This document shows, one piece after another, positions 56,094-64,000 of a DNA stretch of 64,000 nucleotides. Numbering within the stretch: position 1 is the stretch's first letter; each line of letters begins with the position of its first letter. The translations under genes were made by a program, and so were the position numbers. The notes below the pieces were generated by a model that worked only from the letters and a program-made list of their open reading frames with translations, searched no databases and was not told the DNA's origin. The DNA comes from Pseudarthrobacter sp. NBSH8 (GTDB lineage: Bacteria > Actinomycetota > Actinomycetes > Actinomycetales > Micrococcaceae). The stretch spans positions 2,170,001-2,234,000 of the forward strand of contig NZ_CP043178.1 of NCBI RefSeq assembly GCF_014217545.1, read 5' to 3'.

Positions 56094-56576
56094 TCAGACT
56101 GCCTTCGTGTATTCGGGCTCATAGGAGCAGATGGCGTCAACCTTGCCGGCGGACGCGGAGTTTTCATCAAAGCGGTACTCGAGCCACTCGGCCACAAGCT
56201 TCTTGGCGAGCTCCAGGCCGATGACCCGCTGGCCAAGAGTGAGGACCTGGGCGTTGTTGCTGAGGACAGAGCGCTCCACGGAATAGCCGTCGTGAGCCGT
56301 CACCGCCCGGATTCCGGGGACCTTGTTGGCCGCGATGGCCACACCCAATCCCGTTCCACAGATCAGGAGTGCGCGGTCCGCTTCCCCGTCGGCCACCTTT
56401 CGGGCGGCCTTGACCGCGACGTGCGGGTAAGCGGTGGCATCGTTGGCCCCAACACCGATGTCCAGTACCGAAGCGACACGGCTGTCTGCCGTGAGCAGCG
56501 CCTTCAGGGCGTCCTTGTATTCGACGCCGGCCTCATCGTTGCCGATGACGATGCGCCAACCTGCGTGGCTGTTCAT
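56094..56576 (-). CDS. RpiB-family sugar-phosphate isomerase (EryI-like)
   Basis: A 160-residue LacAB/RpiB fold protein. The catalytic segment [17 protein letters not shown] has the active Cys in CGTG. The substrate strand reads [11 protein letters not shown], with Glu in place of the usual His of DHAG in ribose-5-phosphate isomerase B. The end, [15 protein letters not shown], resembles the tail of Brucella EryI, the erythrose-4-phosphate isomerase. It overlaps the kinase gene by four bases. A tetrose-phosphate substrate is favoured over ribose 5-phosphate, from context and residue changes. Confidence 0.88.
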   Translation of the reverse strand: MNSHAGWRIVIGNDEAGVEYKDALKALLTADSRVASVLDIGVGANDATAYPHVAVKAARKVADGEADRALLICGTGLGVAIAANKVPGIRAVTAHDGYSVERSVLSNNAQVLTLGQRVIGLELAKKLVAEWLEYRFDENSASAGKVDAICSYEPEYTKAV

Positions 56577-58357
56577 GTCGTTGCTCCTTTTCCGGCCGCG
56601 GAGGCCAGTTCAGAATGTGCCAGCCCTGTGGAGCGGGGCTCGGCAAGCCCGGTGTGGATGTATGCGGCAATCCGTTCGGCGATCAGTCCAAAGGAGACCG
56701 CGCCGGGGTCGGGGTGCCCCAGGCTTTTTTCGGCCAGCGGACGGGCGCGGCCCTTCAGCGGGCGCAGTTCCGCTGTTTTCGCGGCCGCCGCCCGGGCAGC
56801 GGAGGCGCCAACGGCGAGGGCCCCTGCCAGGGAGGTGCCGCCGTCGAACGCCCGGAGGAAGGCATCCCTGAACGGCAGGAGCGCGTCCACCATGGTCTTG
56901 TCGCCCGGCTCGGCCTTGCCGAGCTCCGTAATGGCGCCCACAAACGCGGTCACGGTGGCGGCCGCGTCGTCGTCGCCGTAGGTTTCCCGGTTGCCCAGTG
57001 CCAGTCCGGATGCGATGACCGCAGATCCCCACAGTGCGCCTGAGGTTCCGCCGGCCCGTTCGCTCCAGGCTTCCCCGGCCGCTTCAAGTACCCACCCCGC
57101 CGACGCACCGGCCGCTGCGGCCTGCGCGGCGGCGTCGACAGCCGCCTCCACGCCCCGGCGCATGCCGATGCCGTGGTCGCCGTCGCCAGCTATGGCGTCC
57201 AGGTTGCCCAGTTCCTCTTCGTGTTCGACGACGACGTCCCGAACCTGCGCGAGGACGGCGGCCGACTTACGGCCCAGGTCAGCTGCCGCCGCCGTCGTTT
57301 CCTCCGAAGAGCTGGCCACGGCGGCCTCCGGTCCGGTTATCTCGCGGCGGGCGCGCGTTGCCAGGTTGCCCTTGCGGTAGGCCGGTGAATCTGCGGGGGC
57401 GGCCCAGTAGTGTTCGAGTTCCTCATCCAGCCAAAGCAGGGTGAGGGAAAGCCCGGACATGTCCAGGCTCGTGACCAACTCGCCGCACTCCGGTTCAACC
57501 ACGGTCAGCCCGGCGTTGACGAGGAGTTTGTCGATCTTGCCGAACAGGAGGAATAGTTCGTCGTACTTGACGGTACCGAGACCGTTGACGATGGCCACCA
57601 CGCGGCTCCCCCGGTGACCCGGGGTGTCCGCGAGGAGCCGGGACACCAGCAGTTCGGCGAGTTCCGAGGCGGTGGGCATCGGGTGTTCCGAGATGCCCGG
57701 TTCCCCGTGGATGCCCAGGCCCAGGGACATCTGGCCGGCTGGCACGTGGAAGAGCGGTTCGCCGGCGCCCGGCAGGGTGCAGCCGTCGAACGCCACGCCC
57801 AGGGAGCGTGTGCGGTCATTGGCCTTGAGGGCGAGCCGTTCCACCTCGTCCAGGCTCAGGCCTGCCTCGGCCGCGGCACCGGCAATCTTGAACACTGTGA
57901 GGTCTCCGGCGATCCCGCGGCGCTTCCCGAGCTGGTCCGCCGGTGCACTGGCGATGTCGTCGGTGACCACCACGGTGCGGGTTTCGATGCCCTCGGCATT
58001 CAAGCGCAGCTGCGCCTGGCCGAAGTGAAGGACGTCGCCCGCGTAGTTTCCATAGCTCAGCAGCACTCCCCCGTCGGCGTTTGCCTCTTTGGCCACGCGG
58101 TAGATCTGCCCGGCGGCCGGTGAAGCGAACATGTTTCCGCAGGCGGAGGCGGTTGCCAGCCCCGGCCCTACCAGCCCGGCGAAGGCCGGGTAGTGTCCGG
58201 AGCCGCCGCCGACGACGAGTGCGACCTGGCCGGCGGGCACCTCAGTCGAGCGGACTACACCGCCGTTGACGCGGGCAACGTAGCCGCGGTTGGCAGCGAC
58301 AAAGCCGTCCAGGGCCTCATCTGCAAAATTAGCGGGATTGTCGAAGATCCGGGTCAT
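56573..58357 (-). CDS. Fused DhaK-DhaL ATP-dependent ketose kinase
   Basis: A 594-residue ATP-dependent kinase with both domains of the family. The DhaK half (residues 1-330) has the substrate motif [17 protein letters not shown] and the His that binds the ketone covalently, in GLGIHGEPG. The DhaL half (about 365-580) has the ATP-binding [18 protein letters not shown] and [11 protein letters not shown]. Classical members phosphorylate dihydroxyacetone; relatives in Mycobacterium smegmatis phosphorylate erythrulose. With three tetrulose-type isomerases around it, erythrulose is the more likely substrate. The start is nine bases after the isomerase gene. Confidence 0.92.
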   Translation of the reverse strand: MTRIFDNPANFADEALDGFVAANRGYVARVNGGVVRSTEVPAGQVALVVGGGSGHYPAFAGLVGPGLATASACGNMFASPAAGQIYRVAKEANADGGVLLSYGNYAGDVLHFGQAQLRLNAEGIETRTVVVTDDIASAPADQLGKRRGIAGDLTVFKIAGAAAEAGLSLDEVERLALKANDRTRSLGVAFDGCTLPGAGEPLFHVPAGQMSLGLGIHGEPGISEHPMPTASELAELLVSRLLADTPGHRGSRVVAIVNGLGTVKYDELFLLFGKIDKLLVNAGLTVVEPECGELVTSLDMSGLSLTLLWLDEELEHYWAAPADSPAYRKGNLATRARREITGPEAAVASSSEETTAAAADLGRKSAAVLAQVRDVVVEHEEELGNLDAIAGDGDHGIGMRRGVEAAVDAAAQAAAAGASAGWVLEAAGEAWSERAGGTSGALWGSAVIASGLALGNRETYGDDDAAATVTAFVGAITELGKAEPGDKTMVDALLPFRDAFLRAFDGGTSLAGALAVGASAARAAAAKTAELRPLKGRARPLAEKSLGHPDPGAVSFGLIAERIAAYIHTGLAEPRSTGLAHSELASAAGKGATT

Positions 58358-58365
58358 GGCTGTAC

Positions 58366-59367
58366 CTACACTCCTGCGAGTTCCGCGGCGGGCTGTTGCC
58401 GTCCCTGGGACACCTGGCTCTGGCCCAGGGCGTAGCCGTCCTTCTTTGGCAGGACATGCCGGCGGAGGTATTCCTGGTTGCGGGCCGTGACGCTGAGGCC
58501 GTCTCCACCGTAGTGCTCGGCACAGATGATGCCTTGGTAGCCGGCGGCGAGTGCAACCTTGAAGGCTTCGCGGTAGTTGATGAGGCCGCTCTCCATCGGG
58601 GCGGGCATGGTGATGTAGCTGTCGCGCGCCACATCCTCATCCCGGATGTAGTTCTTCATGTGCCAGTAGTTGGCGTACGGCACGGTCTTGGCTACCATTT
58701 CGCGCCAGTCCTCGATGGGCCGGTGCAGCCGGATCAGGTTGCCGAGGTCCGGGTTGAGCCCAACATTGGCCAGGCCGATGTCCTGCACCAGCTGCACGGA
58801 GGAGTCCGCCGTGCCGAGGTAGGTGTCCTCGTACATCTCCAGGGACAGCAGGACGCCGGCGTCTGCTGCGTGCTTGCCCAGTTCACGGATGCGGGAGACT
58901 GCTTTGCCCCACACTTCCTTGTCCCCTACCGGGTCCTTATGGCCCTCAACGGTCCAGAACCACAGCTGCTTCTGCTGCTCCGGGGTAATGGCCTGGTGCA
59001 GTCCGAAGGAGACCACTTCGCAGCCGAGTTCGGCGGCGGCGTCGATGGTCCGATGGCTGTAGGCGAGATTGTCTGCCCATTCTGTCCCGTGGATCACGCT
59101 GCGGCGGATGGCGGAAATGACCGGGATCCCGATGCCCACATTCTCGGCGGTCTGCTTGAACTCGGCGAGCCGCTCCTTGCTCAGATCGCCGGGACGGACC
59201 CAGCTGTCCGTCAGGTCGGCGTTGCCAAACCCGGCTTCCTTGACCTCAGTCAGGACTTCCGCCCAGCTGGCCGCGTCAGCGTCGTTGTTCTGCGTGCCCT
59301 TGGCGTCTGTTCCCGGAAACTGCAGCAGTGCTGCGGTGATGGGCCAATTCTCAGCTGTGTAAGCCAC
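58366..59367 (-). CDS. Xylose-isomerase-superfamily sugar-phosphate isomerase/epimerase (EryC-like)
   Basis: A 333-residue TIM-barrel protein (AP-endonuclease 2 fold). The four metal ligands of the superfamily can be placed: Glu in LSLEMYEDTYLG, Asp in VGLNPDLGN, His in NYWHMKNY and Glu in GIICAEHYGGD. EryC of Brucella, of the same superfamily, racemises tetrulose 4-phosphate. The GTG start at 59367 follows GAAGGAGTG. It is the first gene of the catabolic operon, directly downstream of a palindromic operator. Confidence 0.85.
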   Translation of the reverse strand: MAYTAENWPITAALLQFPGTDAKGTQNNDADAASWAEVLTEVKEAGFGNADLTDSWVRPGDLSKERLAEFKQTAENVGIGIPVISAIRRSVIHGTEWADNLAYSHRTIDAAAELGCEVVSFGLHQAITPEQQKQLWFWTVEGHKDPVGDKEVWGKAVSRIRELGKHAADAGVLLSLEMYEDTYLGTADSSVQLVQDIGLANVGLNPDLGNLIRLHRPIEDWREMVAKTVPYANYWHMKNYIRDEDVARDSYITMPAPMESGLINYREAFKVALAAGYQGIICAEHYGGDGLSVTARNQEYLRRHVLPKKDGYALGQSQVSQGRQQPAAELAGV

Positions 59368-59393
59368 GATGCTTCACTCCTTCGTAATCCTCT

Positions 59394-59407
59394 TTCCTAT
59401 AGGATCT
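59394..59407 (-). promoter_or_regulatory. GntR operator at the catabolic operon promoter
   Basis: AGATCCTATAGGAA on the minus strand contains the palindrome TCCTATAGGA and lies 27 bases before the first gene. A TTGACA -35 hexamer (59424-59429) stands 16 bases upstream, so the site covers the expected -10 region and bound regulator would block RNA polymerase. The identical 14-mer recurs before the gntR gene. Confidence 0.8.
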
Positions 59408-59467
59408 ACTATCAAAAAGAAGTTGTCAAGATCACATCCCCCTGCCGCTACCTACATTGGGCCGGGA

Positions 59468-60202
59468 TTAGCCTTCCGGGGCGTCGGCAATGGCCCGGGA
59501 ACGGACCCTGCGGACATGGTCCGCCATGGCTGCCGCCGCCTTGTCCGGGTCCCCGGCGGTAACGGCGTCCAGGACTGCCTGGTGTTCCGCGATGGCGTGC
59601 TCGGCATCCGTAATGCCCACGCCGCCGAAAAGGCGGAACCGTTGGACCTGTCCCCCGAGGGCCGAGTATGCGGCCTCCATAAACTGGTTTCCGGTCTGCT
59701 GTGCAATCAGCTGGTGGAACCGCTCGTCCGCTTCGAGGTAGTCCTTGAAGTCGGCAAACGAAGGCCCCCGCGGTGCGGATTTCAAGTCCTCGACGGCCTG
59801 TTCGAGCTCGGCGAGGCCACGCTGGTTGATGCGTTCACAGGCCAGTCGGGCGTTGACAGGCTCGATTGCCAGCCGGGCCTCCATCAGCTCTGCAAAATCC
59901 TCCCGGGTGAAAACGGGAGCCACGCGGTAGCCTTTCAGCGCCACCCTCCGGACCATCCCGGTGTGCTCAAGCCGCGCCAGGGCCTCGCGGACCGGGGTGG
60001 GCGAAACGTCCAACTCGCGGGCCGTCCCGTCAATGCTGACCACGGCACCGGGCGTCAGCCGGCCATCCATAAGGGAGGCCAGGAGCTCCGCATAAACGTG
60101 GTCCGCCAGCACCTCGCGGCTCACCGCCCGGCCAGTCCTGCGGGGGCCGGTCTGGTCATCTGGCCTGCTGCCGGCGCGGGGGCCTTTGGACGCTTTTTGC
60201 AT
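59468..60202 (-). CDS. GntR family regulator with FCD domain
   Basis: A 244-residue regulator. The N-terminal winged helix reads DHVYAELLASLMDGRLTPGA and TARELDVSPTPVREALARLE (about residues 35-85). The C-terminal FCD ligand domain has the conserved helices with YLEADERFHQLIAQQTGN and AMADHVRRVRSRA, whose His/Asp residues can bind a metal. Such proteins are usually repressors released by a pathway metabolite. Its operator covers its own ribosome binding site region and a second copy controls the operon. Confidence 0.93.
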   Translation of the reverse strand: MQKASKGPRAGSRPDDQTGPRRTGRAVSREVLADHVYAELLASLMDGRLTPGAVVSIDGTARELDVSPTPVREALARLEHTGMVRRVALKGYRVAPVFTREDFAELMEARLAIEPVNARLACERINQRGLAELEQAVEDLKSAPRGPSFADFKDYLEADERFHQLIAQQTGNQFMEAAYSALGGQVQRFRLFGGVGITDAEHAIAEHQAVLDAVTAGDPDKAAAAMADHVRRVRSRAIADAPEG

Positions 60203-60206
60203 ATTC

Positions 60207-60220
60207 AGATCCTATAGGAA
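60207..60220. promoter_or_regulatory. GntR operator before the regulator gene
   Basis: AGATCCTATAGGAA on the plus strand, identical but inverted relative to the copy at 59394-59407. It ends four bases from the gntR start codon and includes its AGGA ribosome binding site, indicating autoregulation. Confidence 0.78.
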
Positions 60221-60251
60221 GCGTCGGCCATCGATCGCTTCCGGGACGCCA

Positions 60252-60285
60252 AGAGCCCCGGCCAGGCGGACCTGGTCGGGGCTCT
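60252..60285. terminator. Terminator between nusB and gntR
   Basis: AGAGCCCCG and CGGGGCTCT arms, extended by CCAGG / CCTGG, form a long hairpin of about 14 bp, followed by TTTATG on the plus strand. It ends the aro-efp-nusB transcript. Confidence 0.82.
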
Positions 60286-60327
60286 TTATGACGCTGTGCA
60301 CGGACTCGTGGCCCGGGCCGAAGCAGC

Positions 60328-60738
60328 TCAGGCGAGCAGGGAGGGCTTCAGCTGTTGCAACCGGCCGAGGAGGCCGTTAATGAACGACGGCGATTCATCC
60401 GTTGAGAGCGTCTTGGACAGCGCCACTGCCTCACTGACGGCGACGCCGTCGGGAACGTCATCGTTGTACAACAGTTCCCAGGTGCCGATCCGCAGGATAA
60501 TGCGGTCCACCGAAGGCATACGTTCCAACGTCCAACCCTGGGAATAGGTCTCGAGAAATTCGTCGATGGCGCTCTGCTGTGAGACGACGCCCTCCACGAT
60601 TTCCAGGGTGTACGGGTTCACGATCTGGTCCGTCAGTTCGCGCCGGGACCTGAGTACATCAAAAGCGGAAACCGAGCGCTGCTCAGCTTCGAAGAGAACG
60701 TCCAGCGCCCTGTTACGGGCCTTACCGCGTGCGCTCAC
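60328..60738 (-). CDS. nusB: Transcription antitermination factor NusB
   Basis: A 136-residue all-helical RNA-binding protein: ARNRALDVLFEAEQRSV, then WTLERMPSVDRIILRIGTWE and VAVSEAVALSKTLSTDESPS, the standard NusB signature. With NusE (S10) it binds boxA of rRNA leaders. It abuts efp and ends the aro-efp transcript. Confidence 0.96.
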   Translation of the reverse strand: MSARGKARNRALDVLFEAEQRSVSAFDVLRSRRELTDQIVNPYTLEIVEGVVSQQSAIDEFLETYSQGWTLERMPSVDRIILRIGTWELLYNDDVPDGVAVSEAVALSKTLSTDESPSFINGLLGRLQQLKPSLLA

Positions 60739-61301
60739 TACTCGCTGACCCGGCCAAGGTAGCTGCCGTCGCGAGTATCGACCTTGACCTTGGTGTTGTT
60801 CTCGACGAACAGCGGAACCTGGATCTCGTAGCCCGTTTCCAGCGTTGCGGGCTTGGTGCCGGCGGACGAGCGGTCGCCCTGCAGGCCAGGCTCGGTGTAC
60901 GTGATTTCCAGGACAACGCTGGGCGGAAGCTCAATGTACAGCGGGTTGCCTTCGTGGATGGCGATGTTCACCATCTGGTTCTCCAGCATGAAGTTCGTGG
61001 CGTCGCCAACAGTGGCGCCGGAGACCGTGAGCTGGTCGAAGTCCGAGGTGTCCATAAACACGAAGTCGGCGCCGTCCTGGTACAGGTACTGGTAGTCGCG
61101 GCGGTCAACCGTGGCGGTCTCGATCTTAAGGCCGGCGTTGAACGTCTTGTCTACAACTTTGCCGGACATCACGTTCCGCATCTTGGTCCGCACAAACGCG
61201 CCACCTTTGCCGGGCTTGACGTGCTGGAATTCGATGATGTTCCAGAGCTGGCCCTCGAGCTTAAGGACCGTTCCGTTCTTGATGTCGTTAGTGGTTGCCA
61301 C
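60738..61301 (-). CDS. efp: Elongation factor P
   Basis: A 187-residue EF-P with three beta-barrel domains. The N-terminal loop carrying the modifiable residue reads [20 protein letters not shown] (Lys in PGKGG). Domain II has [12 protein letters not shown] and the C-terminal domain [23 protein letters not shown] relieves ribosome stalling at polyproline. Confidence 0.98.
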   Translation of the reverse strand: MATTNDIKNGTVLKLEGQLWNIIEFQHVKPGKGGAFVRTKMRNVMSGKVVDKTFNAGLKIETATVDRRDYQYLYQDGADFVFMDTSDFDQLTVSGATVGDATNFMLENQMVNIAIHEGNPLYIELPPSVVLEITYTEPGLQGDRSSAGTKPATLETGYEIQVPLFVENNTKVKVDTRDGSYLGRVSE

Positions 61302-61480
61302 TGGTATCCTCTGGTTTCTATCTGTCTGGTCAGTTGTCAGACGTTCTATGCCGGCCAGGCATGCCGAACGGCCCGCCAGCGCGTGTTTATCAAAAATCCA
61401 AGAACCATTCTACCGGTAAAACCAGGGCGGCTCGTGTCCGGTCTTTCCCGGCCACCTGCCCCCGGAACGTGACAGGTCTC

Positions 61481-61998
61481 TCAGCAGGCAAGATCCAGCA
61501 CATCGCGCGCCCGCTGAAGCGCCACGGTGGACGAGTAAATCTGTGCCGCATCAGCCGATTGCGCGACCCGAAGATCCAGTGCACGGGAAAAGGCTTCCAC
61601 CGCTGCGGACGTGTGTCCGGCGGCGTACTGGGTCTTGCCCAGATGTTGCAGGACCGCGGCTTCACGGTCAGTTCCGTGGAACTCCGCGAGCAGCTGGCGG
61701 AACAGGTCAAGGGCGCGGTCCGTGCGGTGAGTGACGCGCAGCACCTCGGCTTCGAACGTGCGAAGGCGGAAGGACTCTGGGTCTTTGAAGCGGGCCTCCG
61801 CAAGCAGCTCGGCCGCCTCCGCCGCATGTCCCTCCACGATCAGGACGAAGATCTGGTCCGACGGGTCCGTGGATGCCGCCAGGGCCTCGCGGCAGGCATC
61901 CTCGTTGACGATCTCCGGCAGCAGGGACTCCGGGCTGATCCTGATTCCGGGGAAGCCAGCCTCGGGCCAGTCGCTGGTGCCCTCCACGTTGCCCTGCA

Positions 61999-61999
<1 letters not shown>
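61481..61999 (-). CDS. TPR-repeat protein
   Basis: A 172-residue protein of helical repeats: AREALAASTDPSDQIFVLIV-like first segment, then HAAEAAELLAEARFKDPESF, DRALDLFRQLLAEFHGTDRE and HTSAAVEAFSRALDLRVAQS, spaced about 34 residues, as in tetratricopeptide repeats. No signal peptide or enzyme motif. It lies between aroB and efp and abuts aroB. A protein-interaction role is likely, partner unknown. Confidence 0.8.
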
Positions 62000-63655
<1,656 letters not shown>

Positions 63656-63656
<1 letters not shown>

Positions 63657-64000
63657 TAGTGGCCGATCGAGTCCAGGGATGCCGGAATGTTGTCCAGGTA
63701 ACCCTTGATGTTGCGGGCGGTCTCCGCCACGGAGTCACCGCCAAACTTTTCGGTGACGGCTTCGGCCAGCACCAGCGCCACCATCGCCTCAGCTACAACA
63801 CCGGCGGCTGGCACGGCACAGACGTCCGAGCGCTGGTGGTGCGCCTTTGCAGGCTCGCCCGTGCTGACGTCGACCGTGCGGAGGGCGCGGGGCACCGTGG
63901 CGATGGGCTTCATTGCTGCACGCACGCGCAGGACGTCGCCGATGCTCATGCCACCTTCAATGCCACCTGCCCGGTTGCTGGTACGGATGATCTTGCCGTC
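63656..64000 (-). CDS. aroC: Chorismate synthase (5' part beyond the window)
   Basis: The C-terminal 114 codons of AroC, running off the window edge. [20 protein letters not shown] is the FMN/substrate segment, followed by [19 protein letters not shown] and [20 protein letters not shown]. It makes chorismate from EPSP and opens the aroC-aroK-aroB run. Confidence 0.95.

Overview
The window is chromosomal DNA of a high-GC Gram-positive bacterium. Gene content and order point to the Micrococcales, most likely an Arthrobacter/Pseudarthrobacter-type soil actinomycete. Supporting signs are a CIRCE-controlled hrcA-dnaJ pair, a mycobacterial-type integration host factor, a helicase-less PriA, frequent GTG/TTG starts, and several TANNNT boxes six bases ahead of an ATG (probable leaderless starts). 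Genus is inference; no rRNA or tRNA gene was seen.

Layout. 1-16.2 kb is conserved housekeeping DNA: phoH (cut by the window edge), a GerMN lipoprotein, rsmE, dnaJ, hrcA with a CIRCE operator, DUF3097 and DUF4870 genes, hemW, lepA, an orphan PemK-like toxin gene, rpsT, holA, comEC, comEA and degV. At 16.2-18.95 kb lies leuS, preceded by a 180-bp leader that appears to encode an 8-residue peptide with three consecutive Leu codons, followed by a GC hairpin and U-run: a probable ribosome-mediated attenuator. At 19.3-27.1 kb is an accessory block with two complete paralogous RND permeases flanking a very short lipoprotein that resembles only the C-terminal part of a periplasmic adaptor, then a secreted protein. 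At 27.2-32.6 kb are glycerol genes (glpD, glpF, glpK) with a divergent SorC-family regulator, followed by an aldo/keto reductase, an alpha/beta hydrolase and a glycosyltransferase.

35.5-50.6 kb is one long minus-strand block: pyrR-pyrB-pyrC-(membrane protein)-carA-carB-pyrF-mihF-gmk-rpoZ-coaBC-metK-priA. It makes UMP, supplies GDP, CoA and S-adenosylmethionine, and is headed by a candidate PyrR-binding hairpin. A PrsW protease gene diverges from it.

52-60.2 kb is a minus-strand catabolic cluster: FCD-type GntR regulator, xylose-isomerase-superfamily isomerase, fused DhaK-DhaL kinase, RpiB-type isomerase, 3-hydroxyacyl-CoA-dehydrogenase-like enzyme, SDR, a 30-residue membrane peptide, MFS transporter and a divergent triosephosphate isomerase. 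Three isomerases of the EryC/EryH/EryI types plus a dihydroxyacetone-type kinase suggest uptake and oxidation of a four-carbon polyol, phosphorylation of the tetrulose, and isomerisation to erythrose 4-phosphate. The same 14-bp palindromic site lies before the operon and before the regulator gene. 60.3-64 kb is housekeeping again: nusB, efp, a TPR protein gene, aroB, aroK and the end of aroC.

The most promising points for follow-up are the leuS leader, the two-RND/mini-adaptor block in a bacterium without a conventional outer membrane, and the tetritol/tetrulose cluster with its paired operators and small membrane peptide.
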